Positions 54,390 to 63,975 of a DNA stretch of 64,000 nucleotides are shown in pieces. A program made the translations under genes and the position numbers. The stretch is from Alphaproteobacteria bacterium (GTDB lineage: Bacteria > Myxococcota_A > UBA796 > GCA-2862545): positions 196,784 to 260,783 of the forward strand of contig JACKET010000009.1 of assembly GCA_020632875.1 (NCBI GenBank), in the 5' to 3' direction. Within the stretch, counting starts at the first letter, position 1, and each line of letters begins with the position of its first letter. Under the pieces are notes generated by a model. The model was not told the origin of the DNA, made no database searches, and saw only the letters and a program-made list of their open reading frames with translations.

Positions 54390-57220
54390 TCCCCGTCGGC
54401 TTCGAGCGCCCCGAGTTCCTGTGGCTGCTGCTGCTCGCGGCACCCGTGATCGGCCTCGCCTTCTGGTCGAAGCGCAAGATCCCGCTCTTCCGCCGCCTCC
54501 TGGCACTCGCGCTGCGCCTCGCGCTGCTCGTCACCATCGTGTTCGCCATCGCCGGCTTCACGTGGCAGCAGGCGATCGACGCGCTCGGCGTGGTGTTCGT
54601 CGTCGACCGCTCCGCGTCCGTCGGCGGATCGGGCCAGGCCCAGGCCGCGCAGTTCATCGAAGCCGCCCTCGAGCACCAGACCCGCGAAGACCGCGCTGGC
54701 ATCGTGGTGTTCGGAGCCGACGGGATGGTCGAGGTCGAGCCCAAGGAGGGCCTCGAGTTCCACGGCATCGAGGCGTCGCCGAGCCCGCACCAGACCGACA
54801 TCTCGTCCGGGCTCCGGCTCGGCACCGCCCTGCTCCCCTCGGATCGCGCGCGCCGCATCGTCCTGCTCACCGACGGCGAGCAGACGCGCGGAGACGCCGC
54901 GGCCCAGGCCCTGCTCACCGCGGGCGACGACCTCGAGCTGCAGGTCGTCACCATCGGCGGCGACTCGGGGCCCGACGTCCTGCTCGAAGACCTCATCACC
55001 CCGCCGCGGGTCGACGAGGGCGCGACGTTCGACGTGCGCGTCGTGATGAACGCCGAGCAGCCGGCCTTCGGCAGCCTCCGCCTGTACCGGAACAACGAGT
55101 ACCTCGGCGAGATGCCCGTCGACCTGCCCGGCGGCGGGCGCGCACGGGTCATGACCTTCCGCCAGTCCGCCGACACCGCGGGACTCTACCGCTACCGCGC
55201 GACGTTCGAGGCCTCCGACGCCTCGATGGACGGCCTGCCCCAGAACAACCAGGTCATGTCCACGGTCCAGGTCACCGGGCGCCCGCGCGTGCTGGTCTCC
55301 GAGGGCAAGCCGAGCGATGCCCGGCACCTCGTCAAGGTCCTCGAGAAGGAGGGGCTCCAGGTCGACGTCGTGGCTCCCGAGGACTTCCCTCCGGGCCTCC
55401 CCGAGCTGCGTCCCTACGCCGCGATCTTCCTGTCCGACACGCCCGCCTACATGCTGTCGAGCCGCCAGCAGAAGGCCATCCAGTCCTACGTGCGCGACCT
55501 CGGGCGCGGCATGGTCATGATCGGCGGCGACCAGAGCTTCGGCGTCGGCGGGTACTACGATTCGCCCGTCGAGGCGGCCCTCCCGCTGAACATGGACATC
55601 GAGGACAAGACGCGCTTCCCGAAGCTCGGGATGATCCACGCCATCGACAAGTCCTGCTCGATGGGCGGAGGCGCGGGCAGCAAGCTGTTCCTCGCGAAGG
55701 AGGCCGCGCTCCAGACCGTCGAGCTGCTCAACGAGCGCGACCTGCTCGGCGTGATCGGCTTCGACGCGGCCGCGTCGTTCATCGTCCCCCTCGAGGAGCT
55801 GCACGACAAGCAGCGCGTCTCCGACGACATCGCGAGCATCCGGCCGGGCGGCGGCACCGACATCTACCCGGCGCTCGAGCGCTCGGTGCAGGCGCTCGCC
55901 AACTCCGACGCCGCGCTGCGCCACATCATCCTGCTGTCCGACGGCATGACCTCGCCGGGCGCGTACGAATCGCTCCTCAAGGATGCCCACGACAACAAGC
56001 ACATCACGCTGACGAGCATCGGCATCGGCAACGACACCGACCGCACGACGATGGAGCAGTTCGCCCGCTGGGGTGGGGGCAACTACTACCTGGTGACCGA
56101 TCCCAGCGCGATCCCGGCGATCTTCACGCGCGAGACGCTGCTCGCGAGCCGCTCGTTCCTCATCGAAGAGGACTTCCGCGCCGCGATGGGCTCGCCGTCC
56201 GAGCTCACGGCGGGCATCGACGCCGGCCGGATCCCCACGCTGCACGGCTACGTCGCGACCTCCCCGAAGGAGCGTGCCATCGTCGCGATGGTCGTGCCGG
56301 GCGAGGAGAAGAACGAGCCCCTGCTCGCGCACTGGCGCTACGGCCTCGGTCGTTCGGTCGCGTGGACGAGCGACGCGAAGGGCCGCTGGGCGTCCGAGTG
56401 GGTGGGCAGCGACTCGTACACCGCGCTGTGGGGCCAGATCGCGCGGTTCGTCGTCGCGCAGGGCGGCGACAGCGCGCTCCAGCTCGAGACCGAGATCCGC
56501 GAGGGCCAGCTCGAGATCACCGTCGACGCGTTCGACGCGGCGGGCGGCTTCAAGAACTTCCTCCAGGGCGACGCGCGCGTGGTGGCGCCGGATCTCACGG
56601 TGCACCCCATCGAGCTGCGGCAGGTCGCGCCGGGCCGCTACCGCGCGACCCTCCCCGTCGACCAGGACGGCAGCTGGCTCGTGGGCGTCGCGCTCACCGA
56701 GGGCCAGGAGGTCGTCGGTCAGGCGGTCGAGGAGGCCGTGCAGCCCTACTCGCCCGAGTACCGCTCCCGCGGCGCGGGCCCGGGGCTCGTCGCCGAGCTC
56801 GGGCGTCTCGGCCAGGGCGGCGTGATCACCGACCCCGCGCAGGTCTTCGCCCGCCCGAAGGTCGCGCGCCAGATCCCGCATCCGCTGTGGCCCTGGCTCA
56901 TGGCCATCGCGGCGATGCTGCTGCTGCTCGACATCGCGAGCCGCCGGCTCGACCTGTCGGCCGCGGGGCCGGGCTCGATCGTCCGCCAGACCGCGGTGGC
57001 CTCGACGGGGCCGAAGTTCCAGTTCCGCGCCGACCCGCGCAAGGCCCCCGCTCCGGCGCAATCCGCCTCCGGAGAGGTCGTCGTCGACGCCCTCGAAGAG
57101 GCCGACGAGCCCGCCCTCCCGAAGAAGCCGGCGGTCGAGGTCGATCCGAAGTCTTACGCTGGACGTCTCCTGGCGGCCCGCCGCACCGCACGGAAGCAGC
57201 TCGGGGAGGACGACGAATGA
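54386..57220 (+). CDS. Membrane protein with two VWA domains and a GATase1-like domain
   Basis: Protein of 944 residues. Two N-terminal membrane helices (about 10-26, 36-58). The first VWA domain has DRSASVGG (about 73-80). A GATase1-like region (RPRVLVSEGKPSDARHL ... IGGDQSFG, about 300-400) precedes the second VWA domain with DKSCSMGG (about 420-427). Another membrane helix is near 835-855, followed by a cytoplasmic tail ending in EDDE. Both VWA MIDAS motifs are intact. ATGA overlaps on both sides tie it to the operon. Confidence 0.88.
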   Translation: MIPVGFERPEFLWLLLLAAPVIGLAFWSKRKIPLFRRLLALALRLALLVTIVFAIAGFTWQQAIDALGVVFVVDRSASVGGSGQAQAAQFIEAALEHQTREDRAGIVVFGADGMVEVEPKEGLEFHGIEASPSPHQTDISSGLRLGTALLPSDRARRIVLLTDGEQTRGDAAAQALLTAGDDLELQVVTIGGDSGPDVLLEDLITPPRVDEGATFDVRVVMNAEQPAFGSLRLYRNNEYLGEMPVDLPGGGRARVMTFRQSADTAGLYRYRATFEASDASMDGLPQNNQVMSTVQVTGRPRVLVSEGKPSDARHLVKVLEKEGLQVDVVAPEDFPPGLPELRPYAAIFLSDTPAYMLSSRQQKAIQSYVRDLGRGMVMIGGDQSFGVGGYYDSPVEAALPLNMDIEDKTRFPKLGMIHAIDKSCSMGGGAGSKLFLAKEAALQTVELLNERDLLGVIGFDAAASFIVPLEELHDKQRVSDDIASIRPGGGTDIYPALERSVQALANSDAALRHIILLSDGMTSPGAYESLLKDAHDNKHITLTSIGIGNDTDRTTMEQFARWGGGNYYLVTDPSAIPAIFTRETLLASRSFLIEEDFRAAMGSPSELTAGIDAGRIPTLHGYVATSPKERAIVAMVVPGEEKNEPLLAHWRYGLGRSVAWTSDAKGRWASEWVGSDSYTALWGQIARFVVAQGGDSALQLETEIREGQLEITVDAFDAAGGFKNFLQGDARVVAPDLTVHPIELRQVAPGRYRATLPVDQDGSWLVGVALTEGQEVVGQAVEEAVQPYSPEYRSRGAGPGLVAELGRLGQGGVITDPAQVFARPKVARQIPHPLWPWLMAIAAMLLLLDIASRRLDLSAAGPGSIVRQTAVASTGPKFQFRADPRKAPAPAQSASGEVVVDALEEADEPALPKKPAVEVDPKSYAGRLLAARRTARKQLGEDDE

Positions 57221-60200
57221 TCGGAAGCGTGCTCTCGAGGGTCACGGGGCTGTTCGACGGATTCGCGAGCTCGGCCGTGCTCATGCGCGAGGCGGCCCGC
57301 ACCAGCCGACGCTGGCAGACCTACGCGAGCCGGGCGGGCTTCTCGGGTGCGCTGTTCGGCGTGCTGCTGCTCGGCATCTGGACCGCCGTGAACGCCCCGT
57401 TCGTCGAGATCTCGAACATCTCGTACGCCGGGAAGGCCATCTTCATCGCGTTCTCCGCGGTGCTCCTGCTCATGGCCATCGTGCTGGCGCCGCTCATGAC
57501 GAGCTCGGCCATGATCGAGGAGACCGAAGACCGCACGCTCGAGATGCTCATCCTCTCGAAGCTGCGCCCCTCGCAGATCCTCGCCGGCAAGGTGCTGTCG
57601 CGGATCCTGATCCTGATCACGGTCGTCTTCGGCGCGCTGCCGGTCATGGCGATGGTCGTGACGCTCGGCGGCGTCGCGCCCCAGGCGGTCGTCGCGGTCG
57701 GCGTGCACACGCTCGTCGCGGTCGTGCTGATCGGCAGCCTGGGCGCGTTCTTCGGCCTGTTCACGCGGTCGCCGATGCTCGCGATGATGGCGTCGGCCTC
57801 GTACTCCATCCCCATCTTCTGGCTGCTGCCCATCGGCTACGTGCTGTGCACGGGCCACGCCCAGGATGCCGCGCACTTCAGCCTGTTCGCGGGCCCCGCG
57901 GCCGAAGACTGGACCAGCCCGCTCGCGGTGCTCTCGTACATCCCGAGCCTGATCGTGATCTTCGTCATCGGCACCCGGCTGTTCGAGCTGAAGGTCTCGA
58001 GCGCCGACATCCGCAAGGCTTTCGCCGCCGAGACCTGGAGCACGAAGGCCTGGGCCTGGGGCCTCGGCATCGCGATCGTCACGGGCTGCACGGTGCTCCC
58101 GATGGCCACGCTGGGCGCATGGACCCTCCGCCACGGCGCCGGTCACACGCCCCTCGTCCAGGCCGGTGTGGTGGCGAGCGTCGGGGTGATCTGGCTCTGG
58201 TGGACCTTCGCGGTGACGCTGTCCACCTGGGCCCTGCTGCGCGTCGGGGTCGACGTCGTCGACGCGATGGACGCCATCCTCGGTGGCCGGGGCAAGCGCA
58301 AGCGCGACCGCCGCAACTTCCGGGTGTGGGGCAACCCCATCCTGTGGCGCGAGGCGCGTCCGCAGGCCTGGGGCAGCAACGGCGTGCCGGTCATCGCGAC
58401 CTGGCTGCTCATCATGCTCGGCATGCTCCAGACCGGCTGGTGGATCATCCCGGGCGGCTCGCTCGCGATGGGCGTGATGAACACGCTCGCCGCGATGGGC
58501 CTCACACTGTGGCTGTCCTCGCGAACCGTCGAGGAGGAGCGGCGCCACAAGAGCCTCGAGGTGCTGCTCACGACGACGATGGCGTCGCACCGGATCCTGT
58601 TCGGCAAGGCCGCGGGCGTGGCGGTGCCGACGTTCCCGCTCCTGCTGCTCTCGCTGCCGTTCGTGTCGCTCGGCGTGCCGCACCTGCACATGTTCGACAT
58701 CATCGAGTCGGGCGACCGCAGCGCGGCCGACTGGTTCGTGCGCGGCTTCCTGACATGGTGCTGGACGATCCCCGTCTGGGGCGTGCTGCTGACGGGCGGC
58801 ATGCTCGTGGCGCTCCGCGTGCAGCGATCCCGCAGCGGGTTCTCCGTCGCGATCGGCGGCCTGGCGGCGGCGATGGGCCTGCCCACCGTGCTCGGTCGCC
58901 TGTTCGAGGACGTGCCGCTGATCGCCGTGCCGTGCCGGATGATCGTCCCACCGCTCGCGGGCGACGCCGAGGTCTGGCAGTACCTCTTCGCGATGGTGAT
59001 GTGGTCGTCGTTCGCGCTCGGCCTGTTCGTGTGGACGAGCCTCGGGCTGCGGCGGTGGATCGCGGCCGGCCTCTCCGTCTGGCTCGCCGCCGTGCTGGCG
59101 TTCTCGTCGCCCGCACAGGCCCAGCAGGGCCCGCCGATCCCCCTGCAGGACGACTTCCTCATGGTGGCCGAGCCGCTCGGCGAGGGCATCTCGCGGGCCG
59201 ACGAGTGGGCCGCGCTGCGCGTGAAGATCGTCAATCGCGGCAAGAACGCGGTCGGGCGCCTCGTCATGGTCGAGCGATCGGGAACCGAGAGCCAGACCTT
59301 CAGCCGTCCCGTCGAGCTGCCGCAGGGCGTCCGGAAGGACGTGATCGTGCTGTACCGCCCGAACGCGTCGAGCCGCGACCGCGAGGTCACGCTCCAGACC
59401 ACCTCGGGGCGCATCGCGCACGCGCCGTTCCGCATCGAGGCCGCGCGTCCCGAGGCCACCACGGTGGGCGTGCTGGGCATCGACCTGCTCGGGATGCAGA
59501 AGATCCGCGACGCCCAGGGCGAGGTGCCGAGCCACCGCCCCCGCGAGTACTCGCCCGACCCGCGCAAGGTGCTCGTCGGGCTGGTCGAGCCGGGCGTGCT
59601 GCCGTCGCACAGTGCGGGCTGGGCGGCCTTCGACCAGCTCGTGTGGCCCGCGGCCGACCCCACGAAGCTCGATCCCGGCCAGCTCGCCGCGCTCACCGGC
59701 TGGGTCGCCGACGGCGGCCACCTGACGCTCACGGTGACCGAGAACTGGAAGTCCATCGCGGCCTCGCCGCTCGCCGAGGTCCTGCCGGTGCGCTTCACGG
59801 GCACCGAAGACCGCGAAGACCTCGACGTCTTCGTGCGCAGCTTCGGCGGCTCCCCGGCGACCAATCCGGTCCCGGTCGCGATGAGCGAGCTCGACGTGAA
59901 GCCCGGCCGCTCCGCGTTCGTCCGCGCCGAGAGCGCCGGCGGCGTGCCCCTGTGGGTCACCGGCACCTACGGCCTCGGCACCGTCTCGGTGCTCGCCGTC
60001 GACCCGGCCATCGAGCCCTTCAAGGGCAACGTCGATCCGGGCGTGTTCTGGCGCGAGGTCCTGCACCTGTCCGACCGGGGGTTCGCGCCCGCGCGCGTCC
60101 GCACCGGTCTGTACCGATTCCCGGACGGCCGCCTCGAGCCGTGGGCCGACCCGTCCACGCAGCTCTCCGCGGCGCTCCACCTCCCGTCGCCCCTGTCCGA

Positions 60201-61224
60201 CAGCATCCTCGGCGGGAACGTCCGCTGGTACGACCCCTACGCGTACAACGGCCTCTACGGCACCACCGCGCCCCAGGAGTTCGAGAACGAGGTGCGCGCC
60301 TGGCTCTCCGACATCCCCGGCGTCGCGCCGATGCCGATGAGCTGGCTGCTCGCCTTCAGCGGGCTCTACCTGTTCGTGATCGGGCCGCTCGACTGGTTCC
60401 TGCTCCGCGCGCTCAAGCGCCAGCCGTGGACCTGGATCACGTTCCCCACCACCATCGTCGTCTTCAGCGCGGTGGCGCTCGGCGGGACGTACTGGATGAA
60501 GGGCTCCCAGGCGATGGTCAGCACGCTCGAGGTCGTCGACCTCCTGCCGGGGACGAACCTGTGGCGCGGCGAGGCCTTCGTCGGCGTGTTCGCGACCCGC
60601 CGCACCCGCGTCGGGCTGCACACGAACGTCGCCGACAGCGTGACCCAGCCGCTCGAGCAGTCCGGCTACACGCTCGACACGTCCATCGCCGCGGGCTTCG
60701 GCCCGAGCAGCATCGAGTACGGCGCCGACACGTGGACGCTCGGGTACGCCTCGCTGCGCTGGCTCGAGCAGGCGCCGGGCTCCATCGGGTTCCGGGTGAA
60801 CGACGACGGCTGGGTCGTGAAGAACGACCTGCCCTTCGCGCTCACCGACGCCGAGCTCGTCATCGCCGGTCCGAGCGGCGGGGCCGGCATCTACCCCATC
60901 GGCAGCCTGAAGCCCGGCGAGGAGAAGGCCGTCCCCACGACGAACAGCACGCCGCTCCGCCAGGAGCCCGGCGACCCCGACGACGCGCTCGCGTGGATGC
61001 GGCAGCGCGCGCTCGACGCGCCGTCCGTGGGTCGTGGCTACATCGACGTGAACGGCATGCGCTTCGTGCTGCTCGCCACGGCCGAGCCCGTGACGAAGCT
61101 CCAGGTCGATGGGGTACGCCCCATCCACCGCAACCGCACGCTCATCCGCGCGCCCCTCACCCCCCCGCTCGACCCGCTCCAGCGCGGAGACTCCGCGATC
61201 CCCGGGTTCGGAGGCCAGCAGTGA
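57217..61224 (+). CDS. ABC-2 permease fused to a large extracytoplasmic GATase1-like region
   Basis: Protein of 1335 residues. About 1-630 contain two ABC-2-type permease units of roughly six helices each; each carries an EET/EE-x-RTLEML or EEERRHKSLEVLL element typical of these transporters. At about 620-645 a segment VWLAAVLAFSSPAQAQQ looks just like a signal peptide with cleavage site. After it, about 650-1335 form a periplasmic module (TTVGVLGIDLLGM, GWVADGGHLTLTV) with two more membrane helices near 1030-1100. I infer a fusion of a permease with a GldG-like periplasmic partner. The ATP-binding subunit is the next gene. Confidence 0.8.
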   Translation: MIGSVLSRVTGLFDGFASSAVLMREAARTSRRWQTYASRAGFSGALFGVLLLGIWTAVNAPFVEISNISYAGKAIFIAFSAVLLLMAIVLAPLMTSSAMIEETEDRTLEMLILSKLRPSQILAGKVLSRILILITVVFGALPVMAMVVTLGGVAPQAVVAVGVHTLVAVVLIGSLGAFFGLFTRSPMLAMMASASYSIPIFWLLPIGYVLCTGHAQDAAHFSLFAGPAAEDWTSPLAVLSYIPSLIVIFVIGTRLFELKVSSADIRKAFAAETWSTKAWAWGLGIAIVTGCTVLPMATLGAWTLRHGAGHTPLVQAGVVASVGVIWLWWTFAVTLSTWALLRVGVDVVDAMDAILGGRGKRKRDRRNFRVWGNPILWREARPQAWGSNGVPVIATWLLIMLGMLQTGWWIIPGGSLAMGVMNTLAAMGLTLWLSSRTVEEERRHKSLEVLLTTTMASHRILFGKAAGVAVPTFPLLLLSLPFVSLGVPHLHMFDIIESGDRSAADWFVRGFLTWCWTIPVWGVLLTGGMLVALRVQRSRSGFSVAIGGLAAAMGLPTVLGRLFEDVPLIAVPCRMIVPPLAGDAEVWQYLFAMVMWSSFALGLFVWTSLGLRRWIAAGLSVWLAAVLAFSSPAQAQQGPPIPLQDDFLMVAEPLGEGISRADEWAALRVKIVNRGKNAVGRLVMVERSGTESQTFSRPVELPQGVRKDVIVLYRPNASSRDREVTLQTTSGRIAHAPFRIEAARPEATTVGVLGIDLLGMQKIRDAQGEVPSHRPREYSPDPRKVLVGLVEPGVLPSHSAGWAAFDQLVWPAADPTKLDPGQLAALTGWVADGGHLTLTVTENWKSIAASPLAEVLPVRFTGTEDREDLDVFVRSFGGSPATNPVPVAMSELDVKPGRSAFVRAESAGGVPLWVTGTYGLGTVSVLAVDPAIEPFKGNVDPGVFWREVLHLSDRGFAPARVRTGLYRFPDGRLEPWADPSTQLSAALHLPSPLSDSILGGNVRWYDPYAYNGLYGTTAPQEFENEVRAWLSDIPGVAPMPMSWLLAFSGLYLFVIGPLDWFLLRALKRQPWTWITFPTTIVVFSAVALGGTYWMKGSQAMVSTLEVVDLLPGTNLWRGEAFVGVFATRRTRVGLHTNVADSVTQPLEQSGYTLDTSIAAGFGPSSIEYGADTWTLGYASLRWLEQAPGSIGFRVNDDGWVVKNDLPFALTDAELVIAGPSGGAGIYPIGSLKPGEEKAVPTTNSTPLRQEPGDPDDALAWMRQRALDAPSVGRGYIDVNGMRFVLLATAEPVTKLQVDGVRPIHRNRTLIRAPLTPPLDPLQRGDSAIPGFGGQQ

Positions 61225-62147
61225 TCGAGACGAAGGATCTCGCGAAGTCCTACGGCACGTTCGAGGCCCTGCGCGGCATCGACCTCCGCGTCGAAGAGGG
61301 CGACGTCTACGGGTTCATCGGGCCCAACGGCGCCGGGAAGACCACGACCATCCGCATCCTCACGACGCTGCTCGAGCCCACCTCGGGCGAAGCGCACGTG
61401 TGCGGGCACAGCGTGTGGGAGAACAAGGACAAGATCCGCTCGATCATCGGCTACATGCCCGATTCCTTCGGGGTGTACCGCGACATGACGGTCACGGAGT
61501 ACCTGCACTTCTTCGCCGCGGCCTACGGCATCCCGCACGGCGACCGGAAGGGCCTCGTGGGCGGACTGCTCGAGCTCACCGACCTGTCCTACAAAGAGGA
61601 TGCGCTCATCGAGTCCCTGTCGCGCGGGATGCAGCAGCGGCTCGGCCTCGCGCGCACCCTGGTGCACGATCCGAAGGTCCTCGTGCTCGACGAGCCCGCG
61701 AGCGGCCTCGATCCGCGCGCCCGCATCGAGATCCGCGAGATCCTCCGGGAGCTGCGGCGCATGGGCAAGACCATCCTGCTCTCCTCGCACATCCTCTCGG
61801 AGCTGCAGGAGGTCTGCACCCGCGTCGGCATCCTCGAGCGCGGCAAGCTCGTCGCGCAGGGCACGATGGAGGAGATCATCCGCTCGGCGCACCCGAACGT
61901 CGACGTGGTCGTGCGGACGACCGACGACGCGCGGGCGGCGGTGGTGCTGCGCGAGCTGCGCGGCGTGCTCGACTGCACGCACGACGCCGAGCGGAACCAG
62001 GTCGTCGCGAAGGTGTCCGAGGATCTCGACCTCGCCGAGATCGGGCGGCACCTCCACGGCCGCGAGCTGGGCGTCCGTCAGATGGTGAAGAAGGACCCCA
62101 GTCTCGAAGAGGTGTTCATGACGCTCACCAAGGGCCTCGTCCAGTAG
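61221..62147 (+). CDS. ABC transporter ATP-binding protein
   Basis: Protein of 308 residues. Walker A GPNGAGKTT with Lys40, Q-loop Gln replaced in YMPDSFGVY (position of the usual Q is Pro-Asp), signature LSRGMQQR, Walker B VLVLDEPASGLDP, switch His in SSHILSE. The LSRGM signature and the C-terminal extension are typical of ABC-2 exporters. GTG 61221 overlaps the permease stop by GTGA. Confidence 0.93.
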   Translation: MIETKDLAKSYGTFEALRGIDLRVEEGDVYGFIGPNGAGKTTTIRILTTLLEPTSGEAHVCGHSVWENKDKIRSIIGYMPDSFGVYRDMTVTEYLHFFAAAYGIPHGDRKGLVGGLLELTDLSYKEDALIESLSRGMQQRLGLARTLVHDPKVLVLDEPASGLDPRARIEIREILRELRRMGKTILLSSHILSELQEVCTRVGILERGKLVAQGTMEEIIRSAHPNVDVVVRTTDDARAAVVLRELRGVLDCTHDAERNQVVAKVSEDLDLAEIGRHLHGRELGVRQMVKKDPSLEEVFMTLTKGLVQ

Positions 62148-63938
62148 GTGCGCTTCCTGCGCGAGGTGGCGGTCGTCGCCCTGCGCGACGGCCGGAGGCT
62201 CGCCCGTCGCCCCTGGACCACCGGTCTGCGCACGCTCGTCAGCCTCGTCGGCATCGTGGCGGTGGTCGCGGCGTGGCGGGTGCTGCCGGCGTCCCAGCAC
62301 GACTACGGGCGGCTCGGGAACGAGATCTACGACGCCTGGCGGGAGCTGGTGCTCACCTCCACGTGGATGCTGGCGCCGCTGCTCGTGGCGCTCGGCGTCC
62401 AGGAGGAGCGCGAGGCCGGCACGCTCGAGATGCTCGCCCTCACCGAGCTCCGCACGTCGGCCCTGTTCGCGGGGGTCGTCGTCGCCCGGACCGCGGCCAT
62501 CGCGCTAGTCGTGCTCGGCAGCGTGCCGGTGCTCGGCACGGCCATCGGGCTCGGCGGGTTCGGCATCGACCAGGTCGTGTCCACCACGGTCCACGCCTTC
62601 TCCGCGCTCGTGCTGCTCGCGTGCGTCTCGGGCGTGTTCGCGCTCACCGCGCGCCACCCGTTGCTCCCGGCGGTCGCGACGTGGGCCTGGGCGTTCGTGA
62701 GCTACGGCGTCATCCCGGTCCTCACGTCGTCCCTGGTGGAGCTGCGGCCGCCGCTCGCCACCCAGTACAACCCGTTCATGGCGGCGCTCTACGAGGTGAG
62801 CGGCGTGCAGTCGGTGGGGCTCGTGGCGCTGACCGTGGCGATCGTCGCGCCGTTCGGCGGAGCGGTGCTCGACATCGCGCTGTCGCAGGACGACGACGAC
62901 GACTTCGGCGCCCTGTCCCCCGCGCGCTGGACCCTGGAGCGTGCCCAGACCGTCGCATGGATCGTGCTGGTCCCGACGCTCCTCGCGATGGGCTTCACCT
63001 GGGTGCTCGACATCGCGCGGTGGATGCACGAGGACGTGAGCCTGCCCATCCGCACCGGGCTGTACGCGACGTTCCAGACCGCCGCGTCCATGGTGCTGCT
63101 CTTCAAGGGCGTCGACTGGCTGCACGCGCTCGGGCGGCGCAACGCCGTGCGGACCGCGGAGGCCCTGCGGCGCGGCCTCCTCCACGAGGTCGACCTCGGA
63201 GACGACCCGGTGTACTGGCGCGATCGCCAGTTCGGCGCGCCGACGGCCCGCATGGTCGCGGGGTTCGGCACGCTCGGCGTGCTGGGTGTCCTCGTCGTCA
63301 CGGCGCTCGGCAGCGCGCGATCGGCGTACGAGACCGTGCCTGGGCTCGCGATGGCGTCGGCGGTCGCGGCGGGTCTGTTGCCCGGGATCGCGTGTGCCGT
63401 CGAAGAGGCGCGGGCCGGCGCGTGGAGCTTGCTGGCGTCGACGCGGATCACGCGGTTCGGCCTCGTCCGCGGGAAGCTGAAGGCCACGATCGTCGCGATG
63501 GCGCCGGGCCTGCTGCTCGCCGTCGCGCTGTGGGCGGGCCTCCGCCAGGTCTGGGAGCCCCGGCCGTACCTCTGGGTGGACACGTGTGCCCCGCAGCTAC
63601 CCGACACCCACGAGCTCGCGCGCATCGCGGTGACCGCGGTCTGGGTGCTGTGCCAGCCCCTGTGGCTCTCGATGCTCGCGCTCTGGACCGCCAACCGCGC
63701 CGGGGCGCGCTGGGCCTGGCCGGCGGTCGTGTTCGCGGTGTCGATGTGGTTCGTGGTCCCGACGGCGTTCAGCCATCCGTGGGTGGAGGCGTGGCTCGAC
63801 GTTGCCCTGCCGTTCGCGTCGGATCACGTGTGGACCTGCGGGGAGCGCGGGCTGCCGGTGCTCCTTGTGGTATCGACCGCGCTGCACGCCGGGCTGGTGG
63901 GGCTGTTCGCGTGGCTGGCGGCGCGGAGCCTGCGGTGA
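62148..63938 (+). CDS. ABC-2-type permease
   Basis: Protein of 596 residues starting with GTG directly after the ATPase stop. About 12 hydrophobic helices can be counted. The element EEREAGTLEMLALTELRTSAL matches ABC-2 permeases; the second half repeats the plan less clearly (EEARAGAWSLLASTRITRFGL). It likely pairs with the 57217-61224 fusion to form the membrane part of one exporter. Confidence 0.85.
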   Translation: MRFLREVAVVALRDGRRLARRPWTTGLRTLVSLVGIVAVVAAWRVLPASQHDYGRLGNEIYDAWRELVLTSTWMLAPLLVALGVQEEREAGTLEMLALTELRTSALFAGVVVARTAAIALVVLGSVPVLGTAIGLGGFGIDQVVSTTVHAFSALVLLACVSGVFALTARHPLLPAVATWAWAFVSYGVIPVLTSSLVELRPPLATQYNPFMAALYEVSGVQSVGLVALTVAIVAPFGGAVLDIALSQDDDDDFGALSPARWTLERAQTVAWIVLVPTLLAMGFTWVLDIARWMHEDVSLPIRTGLYATFQTAASMVLLFKGVDWLHALGRRNAVRTAEALRRGLLHEVDLGDDPVYWRDRQFGAPTARMVAGFGTLGVLGVLVVTALGSARSAYETVPGLAMASAVAAGLLPGIACAVEEARAGAWSLLASTRITRFGLVRGKLKATIVAMAPGLLLAVALWAGLRQVWEPRPYLWVDTCAPQLPDTHELARIAVTAVWVLCQPLWLSMLALWTANRAGARWAWPAVVFAVSMWFVVPTAFSHPWVEAWLDVALPFASDHVWTCGERGLPVLLVVSTALHAGLVGLFAWLAARSLR

Positions 63939-63953
63939 TGCCCTGGGCGCTCT

Positions 63954-63975
63954 GGGGTCTGACCGGTCTGACCCC
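63954..63975 (+). terminator. Hairpin after the MoxR/ABC operon
   Basis: GGGGTC-T-GACCGGTC-T-GACCCC forms a near-perfect hairpin with one T-T mismatch, 15 nt after the last stop. CGCTCTGGGGTCT recurs at 63988-64000, at the very end of the window, so this may be the edge of another repeat rather than a simple terminator. Confidence 0.5.
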
